From: Macrothele yani
Lineage: Eukaryota > Arthropoda > Arachnida > Araneae > Macrothelidae
Direction: 5' to 3'
Assembly (NCBI GenBank): GCA_039090855.1
Contig: CM077002.1
Span: 82,650,194-82,714,193 of the forward strand
Length of the DNA stretch: 64,000 nt
The translations under genes were made by a program, and so were the position numbers. This document shows, one piece after another, positions 33,690-45,967 of the stretch (positions are counted from its first letter, which is position 1; each line of letters starts with the position of its first letter). The notes under the pieces were generated by a model that had not been told where the DNA came from, made no database searches, and was given only the letters and a program-made list of their open reading frames with translations.

Positions 33690-34186
33690 GTTAGGTTATT
33701 TTAGTTCTTTTCTCAGTAATAGCTAAAATATCTAAATACTTACTTGTTTGGCTTTGCATAAACTCTTTTTTGCAATCTAAAGTGGGATTTACTTAGAAAA
33801 CTTACAGGGATATACTGGAAATTTCTAAAGAGCCAGGTATATTCCCTTGATTGAATTTCACACATTGTTTGGTATATAGCCCAAAAATTGACTTGTGAGC
33901 AAATAAGAATGTCTTTTCCCTTGACTCCATTAAAGCTTGAAGTTTTATAATTATTAAGGGAACTGCTGTATACTCTTATTATTAGATGAACTTATTGAAG
34001 AAAGTAGCATAGTAATGGACTTTTTAGCAGGTTGTTTTAATATCAGTGATTTCATGTATGCTGATGAGGCAATGCAAATTTCTGAGTGTAAACAGTTTTC
34101 AGCAAACTGTAATAAACTGACCAGAATTTGTTAAAACTCTGAGATGACAATAAATATTGAGAATATATATATATATATATATGTAT
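33690..34186. other. AT-rich DNA ending in a (TA)n tract
   Basis: No gene seen. (AT)n at about 34162-34190 lies at the insertion site of RTE copy 3. Confidence 0.5.
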
Positions 34187-34198
34187 ATATAATTCAAG

Positions 34199-35923
34199 GA
34201 AAGCAATTGAAAACAACCAAAGCCTAAAGATAGCTAAGGGACATCTCCGTAAGGGGAAAAAACAGATTATGGCACTGAGAAAAGAAGATGGTTCTGTAAC
34301 AAGAAATAGAGGCGAAATTTTGACAAGAGTGAAAGATTTCTACTCCAAATTATATGAAAGGGATGATACATGTACTCCAGACATCATGAAAGGTACCAGT
34401 ACCAGAGTTCTTCCAGTCCTTCCAGCAGAAGTTGCACATGCAATCAAGAACATGAAGCGGGGAAAAGCTCCAGGAGAAGATGGAATTACTGTAGACATCA
34501 TACAAGAAGCAAGTGGAGAAATCAAAACAGTACTCGCCCAAATTTTCACTCGATGCCTTAATGAAGGGAAAATTCCTGAGGATTGGAACAACGCTACAAT
34601 GATCTTGCTACATAAAAAAGGTGACATTGAGGATCTCAGGAACTACAGACCTATCAGCCTCCTATCAGTGGTTTATAAAATCTTCACTAAAGTTCTTTCA
34701 CACCGCTTGAAGGTGACACTGGACATGGCTCAACCGAGAGAACAAGCTGGATTCAGGAGTGGCTACAGCACAATAGATCATATCCACGTGCTGAGAGAAC
34801 TAATTGAAAGAGCGAGGGAATATGAACTTCCATTGTGCATGGCTTTTATCGATTATGAAAAAGCCTTTGATTCGGTGAAACCATCAGCAGTTGCAATGGC
34901 TCTGAAATCCTGCGGTATTGAAGATGCATACATTAATATTATTAATAACATCTATGAAAATGCAAGTGCAAAGATTCGGCTGTTTGAAAATACAACACAC
35001 ATAAAAATTGGAAAAGGAGTGAGACAAGGTGACACCATATCTCCGAAGCTCTTTAATGCCACATTGGAAAATGTCTTTCAATCACTGAACTGGGAAAACA
35101 AAGGGATAAAGATTAATGGAGATTATCTAACCCACCTTCGTTTTGCTGATGACATAGTCATTTTTGCAACTACCCCATCAGAGCTACAGAGTATGATCCA
35201 GGAACTTGCTGACAAGAGTAAAGAAGTGGGATTAAAAATGAACTTTCAGAAGACAAAAGTGATGTACAATGATTTTACAAGAAATGAAGATTTATCGATT
35301 GATGGAGAAAAGCTGAAGATAACAGACACGTACGTTTATCTTGGACAGCAGATATCAAGTGAGGGTCACATTGGTGAAGAAATTAATCGGCGTACAAAAC
35401 TTGCCTGGAGAGCTTTTGGAAGAAACAGCATAATTTTCAAGAGCAATATGCCATTATGTCTTAAAAGAAAAGTGTTTGATCAATGCATCCTTCCAGTGCT
35501 TACGTATGGTGCAGAGACGTGGACCTTAGCTAAAAGAGACATACAAAGGCTGCAGACAACTCAAAGAAGCATGGAGAGGTGCATGCTTGGTGTAACCAGG
35601 AGAGATAAGAAGAGGAACACGTGGATCCGAAAAATGACAAGAGTGGAAGACATCATGATCAGAGTTAAATCCCTGAAATGGCAATGGGCTGGACATACTG
35701 CCAGAAGAACAGACCATCGATGGACAGCCGAAATTTTAAATTGGATTCCAAGGGACAGGAAAAGACCCAGAAGAAGACCACATGGAAGATGGGTGGATGA
35801 AATTCGAAAGTATGCGGGAGTGACATGGAGGAGACTGGCACAAGACAGACCGTTGTGGAGGAAACTTGGGGAGACCTTCGTCCAGCAGTGGATTGATAAT
35901 GGTTGACAATGATGATGATGATG
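34199..35923 (+). mobile_element. RTE-type LINE copy 3, 5' truncated, young
   Basis: 1725 bp ending in (GAT)n and flanked by a perfect 12-bp direct repeat ATATAATTCAAG (34187-34198 and 35924-35935). 5' truncated just before the RT domain. The coding frame is open from end to end of the copy. Confidence 0.95.
34200..35906 (+). CDS. RTE reverse transcriptase, open frame, N-terminally truncated
   Basis: Open without a break for about 568 codons; the first ATG in frame is at 34269 (545 residues). Order: VKDFYSKLYERDD linker, GKAPGEDGITVD, HKKGDIEDLRNYRP, QAGFRSGYSTIDH, FIDYEKAFDSV (motif A), KGVRQGDTISPKLFN (motif B), LRFADDIVIFA (motif C, both aspartates present), FQKTKVMYN, YLGQQIS, YGAETWTL, WAGHTARRTDHRW and RPHGRWVDEI near the C-terminus. 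The endonuclease domain is missing because of 5' truncation, so it could not retrotranspose alone. No host promoter or splice context; an intact relic, not a host gene. Confidence 0.93.
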   Translation, partial: KAIENNQSLKIAKGHLRKGKKQIMALRKEDGSVTRNRGEILTRVKDFYSKLYERDDTCTPDIMKGTSTRVLPVLPAEVAHAIKNMKRGKAPGEDGITVDIIQEASGEIKTVLAQIFTRCLNEGKIPEDWNNATMILLHKKGDIEDLRNYRPISLLSVVYKIFTKVLSHRLKVTLDMAQPREQAGFRSGYSTIDHIHVLRELIERAREYELPLCMAFIDYEKAFDSVKPSAVAMALKSCGIEDAYINIINNIYENASAKIRLFENTTHIKIGKGVRQGDTISPKLFNATLENVFQSLNWENKGIKINGDYLTHLRFADDIVIFATTPSELQSMIQELADKSKEVGLKMNFQKTKVMYNDFTRNEDLSIDGEKLKITDTYVYLGQQISSEGHIGEEINRRTKLAWRAFGRNSIIFKSNMPLCLKRKVFDQCILPVLTYGAETWTLAKRDIQRLQTTQRSMERCMLGVTRRDKKRNTWIRKMTRVEDIMIRVKSLKWQWAGHTARRTDHRWTAEILNWIPRDRKRPRRRPHGRWVDEIRKYAGVTWRRLAQDRPLWRKLGETFVQQWIDNG

Positions 35924-35939
35924 ATATAATTCAAGACTA

Positions 35940-36480
35940 CACACTTGTGATGCTGATTAAGAATAAATTATCAACGTTTATTCACAATTTAAAGCTTTAT
36001 TAGCATTGACTATAGTTTCGCAGAGCTTCTGGCTCGGCTTCATCAGGACGAATATTCTTAAATATTGAGAAGTCTGGGCCAGTGGTTCTGAGGTGTAGCA
36101 CCAAAGTTGTTATTTATGTAATACAGAGAAAGGCATGTTGTTACTCATGAGGTAAAGAAACTTGTTAAGCAATTAGACGATGTAATCAGCTCAGCTGTAA
36201 AAGTCTCTTATTACCTGTGTAAAAATATCTTTTTTCTGTAAAAAGTTGGCTAAAGAATGACACTGGACATGTGCAATAAATTATTTAAATCTGCCTTTTT
36301 TTTATAGCAGTAAGCAGTAAAGGGTCTTACAGGAGAGTAAGTACTGGTGACACAAGAGTGGTAAGAACTACATTGATTAGATAGTTAGATTAAGTGGCAG
36401 AATAAAATTAATATTGCAGACATTTGAACTCAGCTAGGTGTTTCATCTGTGGAAGAAAGAAAATAATGATTTGGACATGT
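35940..36480. other. AT-rich DNA, nothing recognised
   Basis: No exon signal or known repeat between the RTE copy and the hAT element. Confidence 0.45.
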
Positions 36481-36490
36481 ATGTTGTATG

Positions 36491-39400
36491 CAGTAGCAGC
36501 TCGTCCATAAGAACACAAGAGCACGTGAACCCCCAATAAAAAATAGAAAAATAATTATACGATATAAATAATACATCTCTATTGACGCAGTACTAAATGG
36601 CTTATCTTCAGTAAGTTTAAAAGAGCGGACAATGAAAAACAGCGTAGAGCGCGCAAAGTGAGGTTAAGTGTAATGACGCACCAGTGGCTAGGAGCGGACT
36701 GAATGTGCCGCTCTCGATACTGGACACACGGGATATGCGACAGACGGGCGAGTCCATTTGCTCAAGGGGGGGGGGGGAAACATGTCTACAAGCGGCTTAA
36801 CGGAGAATACCGATTAGCTGCCTGTGACACAGCTCAGCTCAGTTGTTGCACAGCTGTAGTTGACGGGGAATGCTCCTAACCGTTGCACACGTGTTACATT
36901 TGTGTTTTGGAATTCCAGTTTCGATTATTTTTTGCGATAAAGTTTTAGTTGAAATTACATTTATTACAGTTTATCTATTGTAGTGTAGCTAGTGAACTCT
37001 TGTTTTTATTTACTGTACAATAATGGAAAGTACTTGTAAGTACTCAGTTAGTAATTTAAAGGAAGTAACGTTCGGTAATTTACCCATAGAAGTTAAAATA
37101 GAAATAAAAGTGAGTGGCAGGCCAATGCCTCGACTTAATATAAGTCAAACATCGACATCAAAATCTAGAACTTTTAAAAGAGAATTTAAAGAAGAGCCAT
37201 ACGAAAAATTCCTTAGCTTTGTGGTTGTGAACAAACAAACAAAATATTTTGTTTTCCTTGTTTGTTATTTTCCCGTGAAAAGGGCGATCCTACTTGGGTG
37301 AAAAACGACGTTTGTGACTTAGCTCATTTGACACAAAAAATTAAAAAACACGCAAGTTCTCATGGACACATAAGTGCTACATTGGATTTCAATTTGCTGG
37401 GAAAGGTTGACGTTCGTCAGCAGCTTGACAGTGCTTATCGACAAAATATTAAAAAGCACAATGAACAAGTGACTAAAAATAGGTATGTCCTTTCTAAGCT
37501 TATAGACTGTATTAAATTTTGCGGTGCATTTGAGTTGGCCCTTCGAGGTCATCGTGAGGATGACGATTCCTTAAATCCTGGCATATTTAAAGGGCTTGTA
37601 AACTTTTCTGCAGAACTTGACTCATCTTTGAAAGAACACTTGAGTACCGCTACTATCTTTAAAGGTACCTCGAAAGAAATTCAAAATGAATTGTTAGATT
37701 GTATGCTTTTTGTATGTCAAGAAAACATAATAGAAGAAATAAAAACTGCACAGTATGTTTCTTTGATTGTGGACGAAACATCAGACGTCTCGTCTGTATT
37801 TCAGTTAGTTATAGTTTTCCGCTATGTTTTAGCTAATGGCCAACCAGTTGAAAGATTTTGGAAATTTGATAACCCTGAAGGGCACAATGCAGAATCTATA
37901 GCCAAATGTATTTGTACCAGTTTAGATTATGTTGTGCAAAATCCAGAAAAACTCGTATCTCAAAGCTATGACAGTGTGAATGTAATGAGTGGGCACCATG
38001 CTGGCGTGCAGACCATTGTGCAACAAACCTATAAACATGCTTTTTTTGTTCACTGTTATGCTCATCAGTTGAACTTGATTATAGCTCAAGCAACAAGCCA
38101 AAACCAAGATGTCAGAATTTTTTTTCGGACCTAAGTGATATAACAATTTTTTTTTCGAATTCCCGTCAGAGAGTGTCTGTTTTGGACAAGATAGTTGGCA
38201 AACAAATACCTCGGGCGTCAGCTACAAGGTGAAATTTTAAGAGCAGAACTGTTAACACTGTTTTTGAGTACAGAGAGAAATTAATTGAATGTATGGAGGA
38301 AATCCAATCAACCTCTAAGCAACCAACCACCATAATTAAAGCTGGTGCTCTAGCTCATCTCCTTAGAGATAATAAGTTCATATTTTGGCTTTCTGTTTTT
38401 CACAGATTAATGCCACATGTGGATATTTTGTACAACCAATTACAGCTAACTTACACTGATGCTGTGAGAACTAAAGCAAATGTTGACCACTTCGTCAAAG
38501 CCATTGATAAGGAAAGAGGTAACATGGACAAAGTGACAGAGTTGGTTAATCAGTACCCAGAAAATGCACCTAAACGATCGAGGCATTAAGAAGATTTTTA
38601 CTTAAGTAGAACAGTGGCTGCCAAGGAAACCTGTGACATTATTACAACACAAATAAAAACAAGATTTTCATTCACAACATCTTGCTCAGCTGTGTATCTC
38701 TTTTTGAATCACAAAAGTTTGAAGAGTTTGAACAGAAATTCCCCGAGAAATTGCTTGAAGATACAGTAAATGTGTATTCATTTCTTGAAAAAAATCGCCT
38801 CAAGACACAGCTTGAAATCATTTACAAAAGAACTGATTTCAGAAACATGCGTGGTGCTGTTAGTCTTTTACAGTTTTTTTTTAAAACAACTTATTGTCAT
38901 CATTTTCTGAAAGTTATAAACTGTTATTAATTATTGCAACAATACCAATGACGACTACTGAAGCTGAAAGGTGTTTTTCAACCCTAAAACGGATAAAGGC
39001 ATTTTTGTAGTCTACGATGTGTCAAGAGAGGTTTACAGCTTTAGCCATGCTTGCAATCGAGAAGGAAATGATTTCTAACATCCATAATTTCAATGAAAGA
39101 GTTATTGATGTTTCTGTGTCAAGAAAAGATAGAAGGACGCACTTTGTTTACAAAAACTGTACTAAAAAAAAAAAATATTTGTGTAAGCTACCATCCAAGT
39201 AAATTTGTGTAAGTAAATACTAGACCTTACCATCATGTGCAGCAGCTTTGATTATTTTCCTTTTTCTGTGTGTTTAATAATCTAATCTAATAATTGAGAG
39301 CATGAGGCCTTATGACTAACTATCTAAATATTTAACACTTAAAACAAGCTTTCTGTTTTGCATTTATTTTACTGCTTTAAAATTAAATGAAAATAATTGC

Positions 39401-39660
39401 TTCAGTAAAAAAGAACAATTAGCATATTATGACAAGTATGATCAATAAAGTAATCCTTTATTATTAAGTTGTGAAACAGTTAAAGTACAGTAATATCTAT
39501 AATAACATTTCGTTTCAAAATTAATACATTACATCAAGGTATAGCAGCGCCTAAATTATATGAATATTGCAAGCAACACACGTGTGTGACACAGTGTATC
39601 GCAAAAACTGCAAATTATTAATTGTGAACCCCCTGTAGATGTACTCACGAGCCACCACTG
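36491..39660 (+). mobile_element. hAT element with perfect 8-bp target duplication
   Basis: 3170 bp flanked by GTTGTATG on both sides (36483-36490 and 39661-39668). Ends CAGTAGCAGCTCGT and, in complement, CAGTGGTGGCTCGT (11 of 14). It contains a decayed transposase in + orientation and a G-run near 36769-36777. This is the classical hAT arrangement and a useful contrast to the 6-bp elements in this window. Confidence 0.93.
37023..39202 (+). pseudogene. hAT transposase (ZMYM1-like type), decayed
   Basis: Frame 37023-37301 carries the start; the main frame 37262-38134 (290 residues) holds the first half of the transposase: KGDPTWVKNDVCDLAHL, KKHASSHGH, CGAFELALRGHRE, the first catalytic region SLIVDETSDVSS, QSYDSVNVMSGHHAGVQ (second aspartate region) and HCYAHQLNLI. 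Later pieces lie in 38293-38589, 38682-38930 and 38940-39202. The last includes MTTTEAERCFSTLKRIK, a TAG stop, then MCQERFTALAMLAIEKE, the dimerisation region. Frame breaks near 38120, 38230, 38590 and 39010. Typical of arthropod 'zinc finger MYM-type 1-like' hAT proteins. Confidence 0.87.
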
Positions 39661-39669
39661 GTTGTATGG

Positions 39670-40052
39670 GAGATGAAAAGTAACCTGGACAGTTGTTAGT
39701 TTTGTGATATCATGACACATTGTAAGAGGAAGACCTAAAGCAAGTTGAGGCATTAAGTGATTGAAGCAGCAGTATGTTAGGAGCATAAATTATTGCAGTG
39801 GAATGCATCAGAAACACAAAAAATTTGTTGCAAATCAATGTTTTTGCTTTTTTTTTTTTTTTTTTTGGTGATTGATGCTGTGCCTGAACATCATGTTGGT
39901 ATGCACATATGTGATCATGGTGGTAACCAAAGCAGAAAGGAAGAAGCTTAATCATAATGAGATTTTTCATTCATAGCAGAGCAGACTGAAGGCATTAAGT
40001 GAAAGAAATTGTTACTGCCAGCTGCCAATACTAGTAAACCACATGAGCTACC
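39670..40052. other. AT-rich DNA, nothing recognised
   Basis: A 17-T run lies at 39850-39866. No gene seen. Confidence 0.45.
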
Positions 40053-40062
40053 AATTCTAATG

Positions 40063-40290
40063 GCCGCCCCGGTGGCGCAGTGGTCTAAGCGATGGCCTCT
40101 GATCATTTGTCCGAAAGGGGTCCGGGTTCGAATCCCGGTGAGGCATAGATGTTGTGTTTGTCTTACGGCACTGGCTCTCTCCCTTCCCTGGAACCAGTGA
40201 CCCTAAATTAGGGACGGGCGACTGCTTATAGCCCATTGAGTTGCTCACGGTGGTCGTTAAACCCCCAATAATAATAATAATAAAAAAAAA
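40063..40290 (+). mobile_element. tRNA-derived SINE S3, intact
   Basis: Same family as 33465-33682. Box A TGGCGCAGTGGTCTAAGCG, box B GGTTCGAATCC, body, AATAATAAT then A-tail. Perfect 10-bp flanking repeat AATTCTAATG (40053-40062 and 40291-40300). Confidence 0.95.
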
Positions 40291-40300
40291 AATTCTAATG

Positions 40301-40708
40301 TGTATATATTACTAAACTGGATTTTAAGTCAACTCGTTGTATTTGTGAAGGTCACTCCCCAGGTGATTGCTACAACTACAGATGAGGGAAGTATATGGGT
40401 TAGGTGGGGTTGCATCCTTTGAGAGTTTTGTAGGCATATTAAAAATATTTTCAGTTGTGTATTTTCATTTGTTAACAACAAAAGAATGCTGTTAATAATC
40501 TCACATGCACACTGTGAAGTAACCGTAAGGAAAAATACAGTTGTAGACAGTTATTTGTAAAGAATACTTTTCCTCTTCCTTTCACCAATTCCATTTTATT
40601 TTTTTCTTACTACTACTGCCTTTGTAATTCCTGTGAAGTTTTGCAACTGCATTAAATGTATTCAATTCTCTTGTTGAATATAATGTTCATCTTGATGAAA
40701 GAATCTAC
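40301..40708. other. AT-rich DNA, nothing recognised
   Basis: No gene or repeat seen. Confidence 0.45.
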
Positions 40709-40710
40709 TG

Positions 40711-41585
40711 TATTTTTCAGCTTATAAGTCAATATGGAGTATAAGTCAAATGGGTTAAATTTCTCAATTCCCTTATCTTCATTCATAGATAAGTCGATGC
40801 TGAGTACAAGACGAAGCTAGAACAAATACAGTTAGTGTTCTGAAATTCTGTAACTAAATTTTTAATGTTTCAGTAAATATTAAAAGAAAGAGAAAATGAG
40901 GTATACCGCATTTTTCTTTTTGGCGAAGATTTGAATTTTATGAGCTTATTTTTTCATATGAACTGAAACTACCCACATTTCTTCCCTCTTACCAACCAGT
41001 CAGAGAATTTGCCACACAAAGATGGAAAAAACAAGGTCACACAAATGCACTAATTCAGAGTGATGATTGCAGCATGAGTTATCATATGTTGCTTTCTCAA
41101 AGTGCCAGATTGAAATCAGAAACCAAAAGAGCTTTTGATTTCAATTGGAAACATGAAATAAATTAAGATAAGTGTAATTGATTTAAATTCAGTTGGGCTG
41201 TAAAATTGAGAGATTGACTGGGAAAAAAAGAAAAAAAAAAACAATTTTGCCAGCTGCTGGTTATTGCTGTTTTTAAAGCGCAAGTGCTGCCAGCTGTCAA
41301 CACGATTGTCACCAGTCAATCAGCTTCACGGCAGTGGCATGTTTCAGAGGTTTAATCATTGCGAGATAAGTGAGATTCACCCATTGTAGTTCTGGTGACT
41401 TTACAAAACCGGGGGTAAATACCACCCAATCAGGCTTCAGGAGGATGCTATTAATATACAACAGCAGCCATTCCAAATCAGTCACAGCGATTTTAATGAT
41501 ATTTCAATGACCAATCAATAGAAAAGTCAATGTGGCGTATAAGTTGAGGCCTGGATTTCTGAGTTGTCTTATACCCTGAAAAATA
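40711..41585. mobile_element. DNA transposon relic, TATTTTTCAG...TATAAG ends
   Basis: TATTTTTCAGCTTATAAGTC at 40711 and, in complement at the right end, TATTTTTCAGGGTATAAG. The outermost TA may be the target. The interior (875 bp) has no long frame but contains a second 'AGTATAAGTC' block near 40740 and GCGTATAAGTTGAGGCC near 41536, the motif shared with 17069-17134 and 47643-48067. A non-autonomous family; superfamily not assigned. Confidence 0.6.
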
Positions 41586-41589
41586 TGGT

Positions 41590-42170
41590 ACATCTGTGAA
41601 CAAAACTGAGTTAAAACTTTCCAGGTCTGTTGATCCTTTGTGACTGGACTGAAATGTTTAAATTAGATGTGTTCTTCAGGTTCAGTTCAAGATCTTTTTC
41701 TAGATAATCATGTTATACATGCAACTAATAACTGTGCAGCAGTGAGCATTGACGCATGTTGTTCTGTTGCACTAATTTGTCTTGCGGACACAGTACAAAA
41801 CTCACATATGTGAATGTTTCAGCACACGGATGTGAAAAATAGTTATAAACATTTAACCTTGAACTGATTAATTTTGTGAGTTAGAGCAAGTTTACTATGC
41901 ATTCAGTAAATGCCATAAAACTGACATTGGCAATGCCAGAGTGCCTTCATCAAAAATGTGAGTTTACTGAACTTTCAGTAGACTTTCAAGTATCAATTTT
42001 TAATGCCATTGCTAAAAATATCACATTTTACTTATATTAAATCCTTTATAATATTGCAGGTAGGTAATGTGTGTTCCACATTTAATGTGTTCTTTTTTTC
42101 AGGGACACAAGTCATTTTCTGTTGTTTATGTTTATTCTTTGCTGATTTACTTTGTACAATTTTAAACTTT
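41590..42170. other. Probable intron sequence before exon C
   Basis: AT-rich, no repeat recognised, ending in the acceptor used at 42173. Confidence 0.45.
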
Positions 42171-42172
42171 AG

Positions 42173-42268
42173 CTATTTCTTTATCTCACTGGAGAGGAAA
42201 GTCTAATAAAGAACAAAGGAGACGGAAACCTGCTGCTTCTTCTTCACAACAACCAATAAAAAGTGAAG
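42173..42268 (+). CDS. Host exon candidate C (partial gene)
   Basis: Preceded by a T-rich tract ending TTTAG and followed by GTAATT. Two leading bases complete a codon, then 31 open codons (ISLSHWRGKSNKEQRRRKPA, then SSSQQPIKSE), and one base is left over. That last G combines with the first two bases at 50385 to give aspartate, so the C-D junction is in phase. The peptide is strongly basic with an RRRK cluster, perhaps a nuclear localisation signal, and a serine/glutamine linker. Function unknown. Confidence 0.6.
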
Positions 42269-42645
42269 GTAATTTTTTTAGAGGAAGTAAAAGAGCAGTT
42301 TATGGTGTATGATAATGCATTTTTCAAGTGACTGAAAATTTAATGTGATTGAGAATCATAGAACCATTTAAAAAATTCTTTAAATTTCAGAATATACTGA
42401 AAATAGTGTAAGAATTTCTCTGCAACATAATATTGTCAAGAATTTTTTTTAAATATTGCAGATCTCATGCTGTTTTTCACAAATGATGTTAGGAAGTGTC
42501 TTTGTTTGTAAAGACATCTAGATGCCATTTCTGGCATGAGAAATAATGATCTTGTTACTGTATATTATAAATTTGGTCAGTTTTGCAAATTTGTGAAAAT
42601 TTTCACTAAAATTATTTCATGATATGGAAAAGTATACAGTAATTT
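42269..42645. other. Intron sequence after exon C
   Basis: AT-rich, no repeat recognised up to the hAT-like element. Confidence 0.5.
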
Positions 42646-43230
42646 AGTGAGTGCATAGATGCCAACTAGTACGGATTTTCCGTAATTTTACGGATTTTTG
42701 GTTGCTGTTACGGAAGTATGGAAACACCGCTGAAATTACGAAAAATTGCCATTTGATTTCATTTTCTGAGATAGAAAGCAAATTGTCATCAACTTAAAAA
42801 ATTTTGTTGGTTCTTCAAGTTTTTCTGGGGGAAAAAAATTAAATGCTTACATTCTGTGTATTATAGATTTCTGCATCTTAATTGGCAATCCATCTACCGT
42901 AGACTGATGAGCAACTACACTATGCTGGCTCAGCGTTTCATTCCATGACACCGCTCCCATTGGTTCTCTCCATGCCGGATGCAACTACGCAGTTTAGCTC
43001 TGTGTGGATGCTGCTTAGGCATTCGTTCCGAACTCCCATGATGCACTTCGTGCCTCCTGCGTGCAACCAGGGCAGTTGCTTTCGTTCCCTGTAGGCCTTA
43101 GCGCTTCTACTTTATTGTCCTTGATGCTTTTTGGTTCTCTCTGCTGCACGTGCTACTTTACTGTTACATCATGGAAGGGTGAGGCGATTGTGAAGTAGTT
43201 TTTTTTTGCTGTTTTCTTTCATTTATTTAA

Positions 43231-45130
43231 AATGAAGCGTTCTTTAGACAAGCCTTCTCGTCAAAGAAGAAACAATGTTTTCTAGAAACTTACAATAGAG
43301 ATTGGCCCTGTTTTGAGAAATCAAAAGTTTCTGTGAACCATGTGTTTTGTAGAATTTGTAGATGCGATTTTAGTATTGCGCATGGTGGGCGGGATGATTG
43401 CCGAAGACACGAAAAAGCATAAATCTTTTGGTGAGTTGAAATTTCAGTTAGTGAGTGATTTGTTTGCATCAAAGGAGAACAGCGTAATAAATGCAGAACT
43501 TATGTTCTCTTCATTTATTGTGGAACACAATTTACCCATAGCAGCTGCTGACCATGCTAAACCGTTATTTCAAGCCATGTTTCCCGATTCAGCGATCGCA
43601 AAAAAATATTCGTGTGGAAGAACCAAGGCTACTGTACTTATTCAGCACATGGCCAGTGTTCCTACAAGTAACATCGTATCTGAAGTAAAAAAAAAATCCT
43701 TTTTCTCTATCTATGGACGGAAGTAATGTTGCTCAAGCAAATAAACTGTATCCCATTACAATAACATATTTTGACGAAAAAATAGGGGAAAATTCAACTC
43801 TTTTGTTATCATTGGTTGAATCAACTAATAATACAGGTGAAGGAACATTCAACGTTTTGAACAATGAGTTTGTTAAAAAAAATATCACATGGAGCAACTG
43901 TGTGTCATTTTCCTGTGACAATGCTAACACTATGATAGGTGAAGTAAAAGGTGTTGTTTCTCACATAAAGAAGGTTCAGCCTGCAACCATAGTGCAGTGA
44001 TGTTCATGCCATTTAGTAAATTTAGCAGCACAGAAATCTGCTACTCAACTGAAAGGATTTAATGTTGAGCAGTTTCTGATACAGTTGTACTTTTTTTGGA
44101 GAAAAGTTCAAAGAGGAAACACAATCTAAAACTGAGTCAAGCTGTTTATGGTACTAAACCACACAACATTCTAAAGCATGTCAATACTCGCTGGTTATCA
44201 CTTTTGGAATCCATTGACAGAATTTTAGAACAGTGGGAGGCTCTAGAACATTATTTCAGTGACAGTGAAGAAGCTAATTCACAGTATAAGAACCTTGCAA
44301 GTATGATTGGAAATCCTTCATCTAAACTTTATTGCCTTTTTTTATCTGCTACTCTTCCTTTGTTTACATCTGTTAACATGTTCTTGCAGCAGGAAGCTTC
44401 GCTTGTGCATGTATTAAAAAGAAAACTTCATAGTCTGTTATCTGAATTGCTTGTATGATTTATCAAGCCATCGGCATTTGATGTGACAGCAACATCTCTT
44501 GCAGATGGAAATTTTGAAAGAAGGAGAAATCAAAGAAAACTGTGATCTCTTAATTGGGTCAAAAGCGAGATCTTATATAGGCACAACTGCAGATCTGAGT
44601 GAAGACACAGTGGCTTCTTTTTATTCTGAGGTAAGGAAATTTTACAAGGCAGGCTGCAATTACATTTTAAGAAAATTTCCACTTAATGATGAATTTCTGA
44701 GTCATGCTGAAATTGCAGATGTAGTATTAAGGCAAAGTGTTTCTTTTGCATCAGTCCAATATATGTGTTCCCTGTTTCCAGTTTTGAAACCAGAAGAATC
44801 TGACAAGGTGGAATCTGAATTTGCTCACTACCAGTTTGAAAATTTTAACTGTGCTGTTACTTCTGGGAGAATGGATGAAGTGTGGAATAGAATTTCTTTA
44901 ATGAAAAATGAAAGTGGCCAGTTGAAGTATGACTCATTAAGCAAAATTATGAAAATGATTTTAATAGTCCCTCATAGCAATGCAAGTACCGAAAGAATTT
45001 TCAGTATTGTGAAAAAAACCCATGAATGAATTCAAACCTAATTTAAGTACTCACGTGCTGTCTTTTTTATTAGCAGAAAAAATAAATAGCATTGCACACA
45101 GTGAACTCTGCTATCAGAAGAAGTTTTCCT
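43231..45130 (+). pseudogene. hAT-like transposase with BED finger, decayed
   Basis: A start ATG at 43231 leads through stops into a BED-type finger (WPCFEKSKVS, FCRICRCDFSIAHGG and RRHEKA in frame 2). 43340-43726: LMFSSFIVEHNLPIAAADHA and AMFPDSAIAKKYSCGRTKAT. 43713-44000: MDGSNVAQANKLYPI (first catalytic aspartate) and VSFSCDNANTMIGE (second). 44096-44458: NTRWLSLLESIDRILEQW. 44499-45029: a helical insertion domain, then VPHSNASTERIFSIVKKTHE, the dimerisation region, followed by a TGA and further in-frame remains to about 45130. Frame changes near 43695, 44000, 44095 and 44458. All blocks are present in order. Confidence 0.85.
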
Positions 45131-45239
45131 AAATTAAACTAAGGAAGGCCAAAATGGCAACTACAGCCAGTTTATCATAATAATTTGGCCAACATTCCAA
45201 GGAATAATTTTTCTGAAATTGGTTGTTATAATAACGCCA

Positions 45240-45692
45240 CTGTTAACAGCAGATCACAGAATTTGTCATTTTCATGTAGGACTTCCATCCACAGTGAGTA
45301 GAGTTTAGGTCCCAGCCACCTACAGCGAGATCGCCTTTTGGGCAGGACACAGAAATGGAAGGAACGAGAGCAAGTCTAGCGACTTTTGACAGAACAGTTT
45401 GTAGTGAGATTAGAGTACAGTAGATGGCGCCACTGTACAAGTACGATATTGCACATAGATGGGTGAGAGAATTTCAGGGAGGACATAGGAAAGGATACCC
45501 ATTTAACCAGTGGGTCCAGCCAGGGGGCCGTCACTTTACGTGCTCGTCCGATGCACGGCAGATATTCAGCGATTGTTAGTAAATCACACCATCTCTGAAA
45601 GATCAGCCCAGGCTAGAACCTGGGGACCCAGCATCGATAGTCTGAAACACTAACCACTAAGCCATCCGCTGCTCTAAATAATTTTTCTTCGT
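45240..45692 (-). mobile_element. tRNA-derived SINE of a second family
   Basis: On the minus strand the head reads GCAGCGGATGGCTTAGTGGT (box A like), then CCAGGTTCTAGCCTGGG (box B). A long body follows to about 45240. It is different from the 33465-type SINE in both head and body. It lies inside the 42654-45961 element, between the transposase and the right terminus. Confidence 0.7.
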
Positions 45693-45967
45693 GTCTGGAG
45701 GTAATTTATTATATTTTTTCTGGTAGACAGTATTTTAAATTTTCCCACTAGCAAATTATTTTGTATTGTATTATTATTATTATTATTATTATTATGTTAA
45801 TAGTTCTGACAGATTAAAATTTGTTGCAGTGTTAAATACCCAAATTTGCCACTGTAGACTGGATTACTGAAAATCCCTGAAAAAAAAAAATTGTTACTGA
45901 AAATTACTGAAAAATGAACATGTTGGTTACTGAAAACTACTTTTAGAGGTTGGCATCTATGTGAGTG

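Larger units (their letters stand above)
42654..45961 (+). mobile_element. hAT-like element, CATAGATGCCAAC ends, 6-bp target duplication
   Basis: CATAGATGCCAAC at 42654 returns in complement at 45961. Flanks are TGAGTG on both sides (42648-42653 and 45962-45967). If the outer C/G is counted as target, an 8-bp repeat with one mismatch (GTGAGTGC/GTGAGTGT) is the alternative. The ends match the 24170-26062 element at 12 of 14 positions. The left subterminal part repeats TTACGG/CCGTAA; the right part repeats TTACTGAAAA. It encodes a decayed BED-finger transposase and is invaded by a SINE. Confidence 0.85.

Noticed and set aside
42003..42206. 67-codon frame overlapping exon C
   Set aside because: Runs through the intron and the splice acceptor in a frame with no continuation; the exon's own frame joins exon D in phase.
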